Assembly: GCF_018446385.1 (NCBI RefSeq)
Contig: NC_056000.1
Location: 35,377,511 to 35,441,510, forward strand
DNA length: 64,000 nt
Origin: Zingiber officinale
Taxonomy: Eukaryota > Streptophyta > Magnoliopsida > Zingiberales > Zingiberaceae
Reading direction: 5' to 3'
The position numbers and the translations under genes are program-made. Positions 9,924 through 22,695 of the stretch are shown piece after piece; the first letter of the stretch is position 1, and the number at the start of each line of letters is the position of its first letter. The notes under the pieces are model-generated. The model had not been told where the DNA came from. It ran no database searches and saw only the letters and a list, made by a program, of their open reading frames with translations.

Positions 9924-12814
9924 ATACCATTTAAACTCAAATCTAGTAGGTAAGTGGTAAAATATAAATAAAAAAATATATAATAAAGTATACTTTTTTT
10001 AAATTCAGTGACATTTAAATTAAAATCTAGTAGTATATATGTAATTTAATTAAGTATAATTGTATAAGGTTATACATAGATAGTGAATTAAATGAATTAA
10101 GTACGGATTAAGAAGTTAAAATAAATATTCTTTAAAATTGACGGTAAAATGGAAACCTTGTAGGGGACCTGGCGTGCGACGCATGTTTAATATAGTGCAG
10201 TTTAATATAGTGCCAAATTTATTTTTTTTATTTTTCATTTTAAACAAATTATATTAATAAACTTGAGCACCTGGCGTGCGACGCATGTGACGACGCAATC
10301 AAACGGCGTGGTACTCGTGTGGACTCACGGGAGTTCAGTTCCGTGCCCTACGCGACACTCCACGTGTCCCCCAATCCGAGGTGGACCCAGCAGCTGGACC
10401 CGCTCAGCGGCCTATAGGTTTCTGAGATTTATGGAATTTAAGTTTGCATAAATTTTATTTTTCTCGTAATTCACATCATTACTCATTAAAACTTTAGTAA
10501 TTAAAACTATGAAGAAGAATATTCTAGAAAAGAAATAAAGAATGAAATGGCATTTTCTATTGCTTTGAATTGGAAGATTTAGTGGAAAATAAATTGCAAT
10601 GGTTGGGACCCATGGTGGGGTCAACCCTTGCTTGTGGATGGATTCTAGGGACTTAATTAAGTGCTTAATGGAAGAAGGTGTTGTCACATTGGAATTTTCC
10701 ATTATGAATGAAAATTTATTTTATTTCTCACCAGATTAGATGCGTAATTGGAGTCGTGATATATATCATGATAAGATATGTAGATTATCATTTAAATACT
10801 CATGATTTAAATCTCAACTATAATATATTTGTAGAAATTTTTTCTCTAAATAAGGAGTGTAATCAAAAGATGTTTAACTTCTGAACTGATTATCGCGTGC
10901 ATTTTTCGATTTATTTTGATGATCGATGAGAAATTTTTATATAACTCGATCGATCATTCCAAAGAAAAAAAAAATAAAACTAACGGAAATTATTATTTTT
11001 CTAAAAAATAATCTAACTGGGATTACTAGTTTTTTTTTCTCTAGCTTCAAATATTGTCACAGGATAATCCTTATAATTCGTGCCAAAATTAATACACGTT
11101 AGAGAGCGTCGGAGACATCCGATAAAATCCCTTCAATCTTTAATTCATTAAGGAAGAAGACAATAGATTATTCAAAAACAAAGTCAGAATATCCCCTTGA
11201 TTATATTAATTGTACCTCTTTATTTCGGGCGCTTGAATCATGGTAGTTGTCGTCCGTTGCCGCCATAATACCCTTCGTTATAGTGGCAATTATGGAGCAA
11301 GATTATTGTATCAGTTATAGGTCATGGTAGAGTACCCCTCTCTATAGGAGAGCGTATGTGAATCTTAATAAGACCACGAAGCATCTATCTCAAAGTACCC
11401 CATACTAATCTCGAGTCTGATCTAGGGCATTTGGGTTTGGGCGTAAGGGTTCCATGAGTCTTTAGATGATAAGAATGTCCAAATAATATGGAGTATTCGG
11501 GCACTCAGCCATTCCGAGCCGAGGGGTTAGGGTTGGCATATCAATTAGCAATAGTGTATGAAAACTTTAAAATTGACAAAATTTAATGAAAATAATAAAA
11601 GTGTGTTTAATTCAAATTATCATATATATAATCTTAATTATAGGGAATAAAATATAATCTAATATTTTTTAATTCAACATAGGTAATTAATGCAACAATC
11701 TAGTTTGATATTTTACTAATTTACCCTTGCTTCCTTCCCTTCTTTTGATTTTCACATGAATCATCACATCCGCTGAGGAAAAGGAAGCGTACACTCTCTT
11801 CTTCCAATGATCATGAAGAAGTGAAGATACTTCATCAAGTTGTCTTGAAGATGGGCATCACCTCCTACAAAATAGCTCTTTGGGAGAGAAGATCGTTGAA
11901 GAAGCTATTAGAAAGTGTGTGTAAAGGAAGACGAGAGGAAGGAGTTCATCGCTGCTTATTTACTCCATCTCATACGGAAATACTTCAAACTGTTCAGGAA
12001 CGAGTTGTTGAACGACACTGACTTCCAACAGCGTTCCAGTCTTTCATCCCCCACTGTCAACTACACCACCATCTAGGAGAAAGGTTGGCATTTGGAGAAG
12101 CGAACTTTGAAGCTATGCTCAATCAATTTCAAGCAGAGTGGAGTGGAATCAGGCAAAGCACTGAGCGGTCCTACAGAATCGCTCGATCTCAACTACTGGA
12201 GGTTGGCTCTCTGCCAACGTCATAAACATCCTTCATTCCTTGATCATCGCAATGCCAACAGCATCGGGAAACAAGATGTGAGTGGAGGATAATTTTGAAA
12301 ATATATTTTTGTTAACTTCGGAATCATTAAAAACCACCTATTTCTAAGATAATCGGATTCTCTCTTATGCTGATATTTTAGTGATGTAGCGAACACTTGG
12401 TTCATTACTTGGAATCGATCATTATCTAAACTAAATAGGGTTATCAACGATAACCTTCTAGAGATAATTTAACCTTGAATCAAATACACCCTAAAGTACA
12501 TTTGGTTCAAAGTTATCGCGGATAACCTTGGTTATCCGCCTACGGTTATCCATGATAATCGTGTTTAGTTCGAGATTTTTTTCGATTCTAAAGTTTTCAT
12601 CGATTCTGAAACGTTTGCAAATGTCATAAATCAGGGCATCCAACTGAGAATTCGATTATCTCGGGCCACCGAGGTTTTTTTTTTTTTTTTTTTTTGACTC
12701 TCGAGGTTTAGCAAAAATCTTTTCCGAAATTATCCTTTGAACGATCGGAGCACAATCGGAGTCGAACGCGGTCGTCTAGTGTGAGTGGGGCGGCGCCACG
12801 TTCCTTCACGCACG
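9924..12814. other. AT-rich intergenic DNA
   Basis: No supported gene. The word CCTGGCGTGCGACGCATGT occurs twice (near 10,168 and 10,268). A GC-rich islet at 10,262-10,420 contains a CCACGTGTCC G-box-like site at about 10,360. A poly(T) run lies at 12,675-12,696. The last five bases (12,810-12,814) are the left GCACG target-site duplication of the following copia element. Confidence 0.6.
11765..12290 (+). pseudogene. possible decayed gene fragment, unidentified
   Basis: A locally less AT-rich stretch with short coding-like pieces in different frames, for example AFGEANFEAMLNQFQAEWSG at about 12,083-12,142 and KEFIAAYLLHLIRKYF upstream. They are broken by stops and no continuous ORF exceeds 66 codons. 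I do not recognise the family. It could be chance. Confidence 0.2.
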
Positions 12815-13664
12815 TGTTGAATTTTGTTTTAAAAATTCAAAGCATTTTTTGGAATATTTTTAGTCCCACATTGCTAAGTGGAGAAGCTTGGAAGGGCTTA
12901 TATAGGAAGCTCTTCCATCCTTGCTTAGCAATAATAAGAGGACCTACACGCATGCGCGGGCCAAGCCCAAATCGAGTGGATTTGGGGGGTTCGAGCCAGA
13001 AATCCATAAATCGGGCGTCACGTGCGCGATTAACGCGCGCAATCCCCAGCCCGTGGGCCTTGCGCTCACGGGCTGCCCGGTCTGTTTTTGCTGGTTTGGT
13101 TCAGTCTGAACCAAACCAGTTTGGTTTCCAGTTCTGATTCGGACTTCGGTTTTGGTCCGCGTGAGGAAGCGAAGCAGCGCTTCGGTTCTGGTCGCGTGAG
13201 GATGTGAAACAACGCATCCGCGCGGGAGAAGAGGTAGCAGAAGCAAAGTGTGCGTCCCTCCTCTGCACTGCTTCAAGTGTATAAATACACTTCCTCACTT
13301 CCTTCTCAATTCACTCCAGAAAGCATAGCATTCCTTCTCCCTTGCTTTCTACTTCTTCTTCTTTCTTTCTAAGTTCTGAGGCTTGGTTCGCGATCTGAGG
13401 TTGAGTCCGAGTGTGGCGCTCGTTTTGGAGTGCACCTACGAGCGACGCGAGCGGTTGTCGGATCTTGGGAGGATTTTGCCGGAGAGCCTCTGCACCGTGG
13501 GCGATAATCAATTCTCTAAAGACAGTTGGCACGTCCGACGCTTCGACCGGAGATACACAATTTCTTAACCCTTACTGTTATTAACGTTTATTGCATGCTC
13601 GTCATTTATTGGTGCAATTATAGATTACTGTATTAGCATAATTAGTTTTATTACAGTTATTATA
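12815..13664 (+). repeat. 5' LTR of the copia element
   Basis: Starts TGTTGAATTTTG and ends TTACAGTTATTATA, so the canonical terminal CA has become TA. It contains a TATATAGG box at about 12,900 and TATAAATACA at about 13,280, upstream of a pyrimidine-rich stretch. It has no coding role: the apparent ORFs within it repeat in the 3' LTR. Confidence 0.95.
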
Positions 13665-13696
13665 ATTTAAGAGAATTGATTGTAGCATCAATAAAC

Positions 13697-16600
13697 ATGA
13701 TGAACGATAGGGTAACGGGGTCCGATGAGGCTAGCGCCCGACCCGAAAGATTTTTCGGGCAAAACTTCAGACGTTGGCAACAACGAATGAAATTTTGGCT
13801 TACTACGCTAGGGTTATTCTCCGTTATAGAAACAGATCCCCCTTCACCCAATGAAGAGGAACCTGCCCGTAGTGCTACCTTAGAGAGGTTTAAGCAAAGG
13901 GATTATCTCTGTCATGGGAGAATCCTATCTGCCCTCTCAGACGCACTATTTGATGTGTACTGTTCAACCGCTTCAGCTAAAGAGCTGTGGAAATCTTTGG
14001 ATAAAAAATACAACTCTGAAGATTCTGGTTTAGAAAAGTACACTGTGGCAAAATTCCTAAACTTCAAAATGGTTGAAGGCAAATCTGTGATAGAGCAGAC
14101 ACATGAATTCCAAGTCCAAATTCATGGTCTTGCTGAAGGAGATATGCCATTACCTGAAAAATTTCAGGTCTTGTCAATCATCGAAAAATTGCCTCCGAGT
14201 TGGGAAGATTTTGGCATGACTCTTAAACATCGGAGAGGTAAAATCTCTCTCGAAGATTTGATGATTGCCTTAAATATCGAAGAAGAACATCAGAAGCAAC
14301 ATAAAAATGATGATACAAGAATGCCTATGGATTTTATTCCAAAGGCGAATGTAGTAGTCTCATCTGACAAAAAGAAATTCAAAAATTAGAAAATGAAGAA
14401 CAAGATGAAACCCAACCCAAAGGTTCAAAAGAAAACTGGAACTAAACCTAAGCCTTGTTGGGCATGTGGACAGGTTGGACATTATGCCAAATTCTGCCCT
14501 AAGCGAAAGGACAAGAACCAAAGCAATACGTCCAACACCAAGGCATAAGTAAATGTCGTGACTGCTAGTGACGACACCAGCGATAGGTTTGTTACCTTCA
14601 AACCTGAACTAAACTTGATCTATCAACCCAATGAATGATTAGTTGATACAGGTGCTAATGTACACTGTTGTGCTGATCGCTCTGCCTTCCTTACTTATCA
14701 GGTAATTGAAGGCACTTCCGTGACCATGGGGAATCATTCTGCAGCCAGGGTGTTTGGGATAGGACAAGTTGACCTGAGGTTCACCTCTGGAAAAGTCCTG
14801 TCACTGCATGAGGTGCATCATGTTCCAGCGGTCCATCGGAATTTGATTAGCGGATCAAAGTTAGTTCGTGCTGGTTATGAGTTGAACTTCAAATGTAATA
14901 AAGTTGTAATATTACATTTAGGAACCTTTATTGGAAAAGGTTATCTTAATGAAGGTTTATTTAAACTCAATGTAGAAAATGCTACTTTAAATAAAACTTC
15001 TAATATTGGTTGTTCATATAACATTGAGTCTTATGATATGTGGCATGACAGATTAGGACATGTCAATTTTAATACCGTAAAAAGGATGATGAATCTTGAC
15101 ATGATCCCTAAGCATGCTATAAATGATAAGAAAAAATGTGAAATTTGTGTGCAATATAAACAACCCCGTAAACCCTTCAAATCAGTTGATAGAAATTCTG
15201 ATATTTTAGAATTGATTCATACTGACTGTTGTGAGTTTAACGGTGTAATAACGAGAGACCGTAAAAGGTATTTCATTACCTTCATTGATGACCACTCTCG
15301 TTATTGTTATGTTTATTTGCTAAAAACCAAGGATGAAGCTTTAGATAAATTTATGATTTTTAAATCTGAAGCTGAGAATCAAACCGATAAAACGATTAAG
15401 AGGTTAAGGTCTGATAGGGGTGGAGAATTTACCTCGAACCTGTTTCAAAAATTTTGTCAAGATACAGGTATAATCCATGAGGTAACTGCTCCATATAGTC
15501 CTCAATCTAACGGTATAGCAGAACAAAAAAATCGAACCCTTGAAGATATGATTAATTCTATGTTAGGCAGTTCTGGGTTACCCAACTTTATGTGGGGGGA
15601 GGCTCTATACACTGCATGCCATGTGCTAAATAGAGTCCCAATGAAGTCAAGGGATAAAACCCCATATGAGCTTTGGAAAGGTCGAAAGACAAGTTTGAAA
15701 TACCTTAAAGTGTGGGGGTGCCTGGCAAAGGTACTAGTACCTGAACACAGAAGGAAAAAACTTGGTCCAAAGACCGTAGATGGTATTTTCTTGGGTTATG
15801 CTCAAAATAGTATTGCATATATGTTCCTGATTATTAAATCAGAAATTCCTAGAATATATGCAAATACTATTGTAGAACTTCGCGATGCTACATTTTTTGA
15901 GGATATATTTCCTATGAAGACGAGAACACCTCAATCTAGTATTTCTACTAGAAATGAGCCTTCTTCCGTAAAGGTCCCATTATCCGTAGTGGGTACACCT
16001 TCCTCAAGTCACTCTAGACTAGATGAATCTAGTGAGTATACAGAACCGAGAAGGAGCAAGAGGCAACGTGTGTCTACGGATTTAGGCCAGGACTTTATCA
16101 CCTATAATATAGAAGGTGACCCTGTGACATATAGAGATGCTATGGCTTCTCCTGAAGCTAAGCACTGGAAAGAGGCCATTAAAAGTGAAATGGACTCTAT
16201 TATCTCTAATGCCACTTGGGAGTTGGTAGATTTACCTCCTGGGTGTACCACTATAGGATGTAAATGGGTGTTTAAGAGAAAACTAAAGTCTGATGGGTCA
16301 GTAGATAAATTCAAAGCCCGCCTAGTTGCTAAGGGATTCAAACAAAAAGAAGGGATTGACTATTTTGATACTTATTCTCCTGTTACTAGAATTACTACAA
16401 TCCGAGTGTTAATCGCATTAGCATCCATATATCATCTTGAGGTCCATCAAATGGATGTCAAAACGACATTCCTAAATAGAGATCTAGAAGAAGAGATATA
16501 TATGGATCAGCCTGAGGGATATGTAGTCTCTGGAAATGAGAATAAAGTCTGTAGGTTAGTCAAATCTCTTTATGGTTTGAAGCAAGCCCCAAAGCAGTGG

Positions 16601-17695
16601 TACGAAAAATTTGATAGAGCTATGCTATCGTTTGGCTTTGAAGTAAATGACTCTGATAAATGTGTATATGCTAAAATGAAAGGTGATAATTGTATTATCC
16701 TATGTTTATATGTAGATGATATTCTACTATTTGGAACTAATCTTTCAATTATTAATGAGACTAAGGCCCTCTTAAGTGGTAAGTTTGATATGAAGGATAT
16801 GGGTTGTGCTGATATGATTTAAGGGCTGAAGTTGACTCGTTCAACTGATGGAATAACAATTTCTCAGTCACTCTATGTTGAGAGAGTATTAGAGAAATAT
16901 GGTTATAGTCAAGTTAAATCTTTTGTCACACCATATAACCCTTCAAAAACTCTCCACAAGAACAATAGTGGTGTGGCAGTGTCTCAATTAAGATACTCAC
17001 AAATAATAGGTAGTCTAATGTATTTAGCTAATTGTTCTAGACCTGATATTTCTTTTGCTATAACGAAATTGAGCAGGTTTACCAGCTGTCCGGACAGAAC
17101 GCATTGGGATGCATTAGACAGAGTACTCAGATACCTAAAAGGTACTATATCCTTGGGCTTGTGGTATGGGAGATTCCCTGCAGTCCTGGAGGGATATAGT
17201 GATGCTAGTTGGATAGCAGACACTGCTGAGTGTAAAGGCGTTACTGGTTATGTCTTTACACTTGGAGGCGCTGCAGTTGCTTGGAAGTCTGTTAAACAGA
17301 CGATTATATCTCGTTCTACATCTGAGGCAGAATTGTGTGCTTTAGATACCACAGTAACTGAAGCTGATTGGCTTAAGGGTCTTCTTTCAGAAATTCCCTT
17401 GATGGTAAAGCCAATACCTTCTATTTCAGTACACTGTGATAATCAAACAACAATAGCTCAGATTAGAAGCTCCAAGTATAACCAGAAACAGAAGAGACAT
17501 GTACGAATAAGATTGAAGTCTATTCGTGAGCTAGTGTCTCTTGGAGTGGTGTCATTGGACTTCGTAAGTTCAAAAGACAATATTGCTGATCCACTCACAA
17601 AAGGACTTGATTCTGAGAAAATCAAGAGATCCAGTAAGGGAATGGGACTGAGGCCTGTCCTGGTTTCATCTATAGCGGCAACCCAACCTATCTGA
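13697..17695 (+). pseudogene. copia gag-pol polyprotein with four in-frame stops
   Basis: One frame runs from the ATG at 13,697 to the stop at 17,693-17,695. It is interrupted only by TAG at 14,387-14,389, TAA at 14,546-14,548, TGA at 14,636-14,638 and TAA at 16,820-16,822; I saw no frameshift. Order: gag (FFGQNFRRWQQRMKFWL near the start); a CX2CX4HX4C zinc knuckle (CWACGQVGHYAKFC, about 14,456-14,497); protease (LVDTGA at about 14,640); the integrase HHCC zinc region (HDRLGH ... CEICVQYK) and a catalytic DRGGE segment at about 15,412; copia RT with YVDD at 16,709-16,720; RNase H (DASWIAD, then SEAELCAL) to the end. The gag start lies only 32 bp after the LTR. The three clustered stops around the gag/protease boundary make the protein products non-functional as read, unless there is readthrough. 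Confidence 0.9.
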
Positions 17696-18207
17696 TTGGA
17701 GATCCCAAAAAGTAGGTTCAATGTGGTACAAACAAGCTATAAGGGTGAAACGTAAGCATCAAATTAATTGAGATGTAATCTCATAGTCTCTTCCCTGGAT
17801 AGATGCTTGACTGCTAGTAAGGATGAGCTTAGGAGCTCTTAATGAGTTCAAGGTCTTAATGACAGGATGCTTGCAGTACATCCTTGGAGAACTCACCTAT
17901 GTAAGTGTAACTGTGAGGCCGCAGTGTGGGGGGTCTAGGCAACTCTCCTTAGCACTTATGAAACAAGATTCGGTGGCATGGCCGTAATGCACCAATCCAG
18001 AAGGATTCAACCGTCGCCAGTGATGAGTTGTTACCAATTGATCTTCACATATAAAAGGTTTAAGATCAAGACTCTGTTCTCTTCAAACCTATGTGAATAA
18101 GATTGGTGTACTTAGGTGAAAATTCAAACCGGAAGGTATTTTCACTGAAAGCTCATTGCAACCAAGCCTCAGAACATATCTTTGTTTTTGACTAAAATGA
18201 TTTGAAT

Positions 18208-18218
18208 TTGTGGGGGAT
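18208..18218 (+). other. polypurine tract of the copia element
   Basis: A TTGTGGGGGAT stretch immediately before the 3' LTR, the usual position of the plus-strand priming site. Confidence 0.8.
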
Positions 18219-19064
18219 TGTTGAATTTTGTTTTAAAATTCAAAGCATTTTTTTTTGGAGTGTTTTTAGTCCCACATTGCTAAGTGGAGAAGCTTGGAAG
18301 GGCTTATATAGGAAGCCCTTCCATCCTTGCTTAGCAATGATAAGAGGACCTACACGCATGCGCGGGCCAAGCCCAAATCGAGTGGATTTGGGGGGTTCGA
18401 GCCGGAAATCCATAAATAGGGCGTCACGTGCGTGGGGGTGCAAATCCCCAGCCCGTGGGCCTTGCGCTCACGGGCGGCCCAGTCTGTTTTTGCTGGTTTG
18501 GTTCAGTCTGAACCAAACCAGTTTGGTTTCCGGTTCTGATTCAGACTTCGGTCCGCGTGAGGAAGCGAAGCAGCGCTTCGGTTCTGTCCGCGTCGCGTGA
18601 GGATGCGAAACAACGCATCCGCGCGGGAGAAGAGGTAGCAGAAGCAAAGTGTGCGTCCCTTCTCTGCACTGCTTCAAGTGTATAAATACACTTCCTCACT
18701 TCCTTCTCAATTCACTCCAGAAAGCATAACATTCCTTCTCCCTTGCTTTCTACTTCTTCTTCTTTCTTTCTAAGTTCTGAGGCTTGGTTCGCGATCTGAG
18801 GTTGAGTCCGAGTGCGGCGCTCGTTTTGGAGTGCACCTACGACGACGCGAGCGGTTGTCGGATCTTGGGAGGATTTTGCCGGAGAGCCTCTGCACCGTGG
18901 GCGGCAATCAATTCTCTAAAGACAGTTGGCACGTCCGACGCTTCGACCGGAGATACACAATTTCTTAACCCTTACTATTATTAACGTTTATTGCATGCTC
19001 GTCATTTATTGGTGCAATTATAGATTACTGTATTAGCATAATTAGTTCTATTACAGTTATTACA
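18219..19064 (+). repeat. 3' LTR of the copia element
   Basis: 846 bp, TG...CA termini, collinear with 12,815-13,664. Small indels distinguish it, for example in the runs near 18,430 and 18,560. It is followed directly by GCACG at 19,065-19,069. Confidence 0.95.
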
Positions 19065-20831
19065 GCACGTAGGTCACCAAAGCTTCGTGCACGCGCGGTA
19101 GCGGCAGGTAAAGGCGTGGCGGCCGAAGGTAGCAACAGGCGGCAACAATCGACATTATTGTCGTTCGTGCAGGATGGCAGTAGTGAACAATGGTCGGGGC
19201 AGCCCAAACGACCTAAGATGGCAGCAAGTGGCGGCAGCAGGCGTGCAGAGGCACGACAGAGGTGACAACTAGCGCACAGAGGCACAATGGCCGTAGGTGG
19301 CAGCAGGCGATGGCAGCCGACGTTGTCATCGTTCAGAGTGACAGTGACAGTGACAGTGACAGTGAGAGCGATAACGAGAGGGGGAAGAAGAATGAAAATT
19401 TTATTTTTTCAACTTTAAAATTTTGATTAAAATTTTAATAAATAAAATCAATCAACTCTTAACTATAGTTTGAATAAATTAAATAGACACTCCGAGGACG
19501 TAGCATAGACAGTGAACGTATGACATCTATGGCGTAATGACCAGGGGTTGATTCTCAGGAACTAATTAACGATCTGGAATTTACCCCACCATGCACCTGA
19601 CGTCTATGTATTTGCATATATCTCCCTCTATATCCATGAGGCCGACATTAGGGGACCATTAATATAACATATCTACATTTGAATAAATTAAATAGAGTTA
19701 ATCTAAAGCCTAATAAAATTATCTATTTTTAAATAATAAAAAAATTAAAATATTATCTGATTTTATTTATTTATATATATCATTGTTAATAATAAATATT
19801 ATCATTATTATTATATATTATTTTAGATTTTATTTTTTAAAAATTAAAATAAATACAATCATACATTACTTATCCGGCTTATATAATTTTTTATACTTAA
19901 TTAAATCAAGTGTGCGGACAAGTATATAATATCATCATGTTTATGATTGAACCCAGAGTAATATGATATAATGTTACACTAAGTTATAAAATAAAATCTT
20001 CAAACAAATAAAATTTTATTGTATTCATGTTTCATTCTCAATAATCAAGGTTATAGAAATTACATGATAATATATAACTAGAGACGGATGCATGTTAGGA
20101 TAGTACTGAGGGTAGCCCACACCAAAGTCAAGCAAAAGCACTTTCTACGTCCGTACCATTTTTCTATTGCATGTTTTCTGCTACCATTTGTGATTGATTC
20201 AAACTTCATTTAGTTTAATCCCAGTGATCCAGCAGTCACATATATGATTAATTACCAATGGTGTAGTTCTGGCTCACGCACTAAACAAATCAAATTGCAT
20301 AATAAATTACAAAAAAAAAAAATCCGAGTCCATCAAACAAATGGCATTTTCATTATATTTTTCAACATTAAATGTACTTTCAGATCATTCCTTTAACATC
20401 TAAATGATCTAAATCTTCAAATCATATAATAATTTTATTACATGAATAATAATAAAAAAATATAATTTATATGGATAAATTTATTTTGTGGATTGGCATA
20501 CAGCCATCCAAACAATAAACTTTCTAATTATGTTCGTCGGATTTGACGTGATCTTAATGTGAGATGTCAAGGCACGAATGGACATAATCATGTATGCCTA
20601 CGTGTATGCTGATAGGTCTCTCACATTTCTCCATCCTTTATCTCGATATTAGTATCATATAAAGATTTCACCTAGTATAATAAGCTCAATTATATAAGCT
20701 TAATATATTAAATGAGATTTAATTAAGAATATAGATGTAAATTTTATTGATTGAATTTTATATTTCAAAATCTCATAAGCACAATTTCATTGAACAAATA
20801 ATGATATATATATAGAGAGAAAGAGAATTAT
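19065..20831. other. intergenic DNA with a short microsatellite
   Basis: No supported gene. The motif TGACAG repeats at about 19,337-19,363. From 19,380 on, the sequence is strongly AT-rich with A/T runs. The purine-rich segment 19,080-19,380 is rich in GGCAGCA words and gives only scattered short ORFs. Confidence 0.6.
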
Positions 20832-21828
20832 GTTGACTACGGACTCGTTCATGCCCCGACTTGAGGCGCCTCCACGACTTAAGGTGCCTCCACTGCATTG
20901 GAGGCGCCTTTGTCAAATTTTTTTCACTGTGTTGAGACGTCTGGATCAAATCCAACCGCCTTAATTTATTTTTTAATCAATATTTATAAATCTTAAATCC
21001 TAAATATCTTACTAATTTATTAAAAATCTCCCCCCTTTACTAACTAACTTTGGTGAAGCCTAAAATGAATTTACGTTAATATCCTTTTTTCTATTCACAC
21101 TAAAAATAATTTTAAGATTTATTAGTAATTCCACAAGCGAAACAATCAGTGATCTAGAGTTCGAGACTCAGCTGCGACGTATTATTATGAATTTTTCTCA
21201 TCATTAATTTTCTCTGATTGTTTTATATAAAAAAAATATAGTTCTCTTTAGTCCCACATCTTAGAAGTGATAAACCTATAATCAAAGAAGCTTTTATAAA
21301 TATTTTAGGCCAATAATGTTAAAAAATATATTTTTCTTAGTTTTTTTTACTAAGATAAGTATAATATTAAATTAAATTAATTTTTTTCATAGGGAAGCCC
21401 GTTATAGTAGTTTGTTGTTGGGATTCTCTAATATATATTATATCTTGTGAGAATCAAATGTTTTTTAGCTTGAATAGTATAACTTTACTCCTAAATCCTA
21501 AAGGTACAATCTAATTGACTTAATCCCGAAGCTAAATAAATAAATATATTATTAGGCACCCTAAATATATACCCTGTAAGCACTTAAAAATTTTTGAGTT
21601 TAAAATTTTTTTAGTCTGAACATTATAACCGAACCCCTAAACCCTAAAAATAAAATATAATTAACTTAATCCCGAAGCTAAAAAAAATTTAAAAAACCTA
21701 AAATTGTACTGTAATGAATTAAGGCGTCTAGATTTTATCCAAGTGCCTCAATACTATTAATAAAAAAAAATTGACGAAAACTCCTCTTTTAGAGGTGCCT
21801 CAAGTCGAGGTACAGACGAATTCACAAC
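20832..21828. mobile_element. candidate non-autonomous TIR element
   Basis: The outer ends are inverted relatives. The left end (20,832-20,872) begins GTTGACTACGGACTCG and reaches CGACTTGAGGCGCCTC. The right end (21,792-21,828), read on the other strand, begins GTTGTGAATTCGTCTG and reaches CGACTTGAGGCACCTC. Inside, an approximately 85-bp unit ending CTTAATCCCGAAGCTAAA occurs twice (to about 21,537 and 21,680). No transposase and no clear target duplication were found, so the superfamily is open. Confidence 0.5.
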
Positions 21829-22029
21829 AAACAATTTGTAGGATTTATATATATATATATAATTTATTATATTAAATTAAAGTATTCTCAAGTGATACGA
21901 CGTGTTGTGGATGTCCTCGAGGGTAATGTGGAGTAGATAGTCAAGATGATAGTCAGTTACGGTCAAGGGAGGTGGCGGTCAAAGTCAAGATGAGATGGAG
22001 GCAGTCAGGGTGTACATAGTGAGATGAAC

Positions 22030-22695
22030 CACTCACCTTTGGGGTTCAGCTTCCCACTCTTAAGAGTAAGTCTTCCCGTATATAGTCTGTTGGACCTTTC
22101 GGGACATAGAGCATTCACATCAGATACCCTATTCAAAGATTTTACCCGAAATTTTGGATAATATAGCTAAAAAACCTTTGCATCAGCTTCTCTATCCATT
22201 CCCTAAATTATACATTTATGAATAGTACTTCTCTAAATTTAGGGAATAAATTCTATTCCTACATTATAGAAGAGATAGAATAAATAGGGAAAGTGATATA
22301 TGGTGAAAAGTGAATATTCAAATTTAGTAAAGTAAATTGTTTACCCTAAATTATACATTTTAGATAGGGAAGTTGGTGTGAATGCTCTTAGCTCCTCATT
22401 CTTCAAGGGCAAATCTCCCAACATACTACCGGTTGGCACCAGAGTTGGTTGGGCTTCCCAAGACTTAGCACTCCCTAAAGTATGTCAAACCTTCGGGATT
22501 TAACTCCCCACTCTTCAAGGGCAAGTCTCTCAGTATACAACAGTCGGCCTGAGATCCCGTCGGGTCTTCGGGACTTAGCTCTCCACCCCTCATATGTAAG
22601 TCTCCCAGTATACAGCCGGTCGACAATAGAGCTAGTCGGACTTTCGACACTTAGCTCCCCACTCCTCATGTGCAAATTTTCCAACATACAGTCAG
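22030..22695 (+). repeat. about 75-85-bp degenerate tandem repeat within the solo LTR
   Basis: Repeating phrases are CTTCGGGACTTAGCTC, CCACTCTTCAAGGGCAAGTC and CCAGTATACAG, present in about five diverged units. The array is interrupted by the MITE at 22,109-22,387. Confidence 0.7.
22109..22387. mobile_element. MITE, PIF/Harbinger (Tourist)-like, 279 bp
   Basis: Inverted ends GAGCATTCACA (left) and TGTGAATGCTC (right), flanked by ATA (22,106-22,108) and TTA (22,388-22,390). Sister repeat units of the host LTR read GGGACTTAGCTCC, so the original target was TTA and the left copy has mutated. A 3-bp TWA duplication and the small AT-rich body fit the Tourist type. Non-coding. Confidence 0.75.

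Larger units (their letters stand above)
12815..19064 (+). mobile_element. nearly complete Ty1/copia LTR retrotransposon, TSD GCACG
   Basis: A 6,250-bp element bounded by two similar LTRs (12,815-13,664 and 18,219-19,064). It is flanked by the 5-bp duplication GCACG at 12,810-12,814 and 19,065-19,069. It encodes gag, protease, integrase, reverse transcriptase and RNase H in that order, the copia order, all in one frame. A purine-rich GTGGGGGA tract precedes the 3' LTR. Some 20-odd substitutions plus a few indels separate the LTRs by eye, so the insertion is fairly recent but not brand new. The region 17,696-18,210 between pol and the 3' LTR is noncoding. Confidence 0.95.

Noticed and set aside
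12781-13298. ORFs within the copia LTRs (110-132 codons)
   Set aside because: They occur in both LTRs with different frames and stops, so they are not conserved proteins.
19337-19363. TGACAG repeats as a regulatory array
   Set aside because: A short simple-sequence repeat with no gene nearby.
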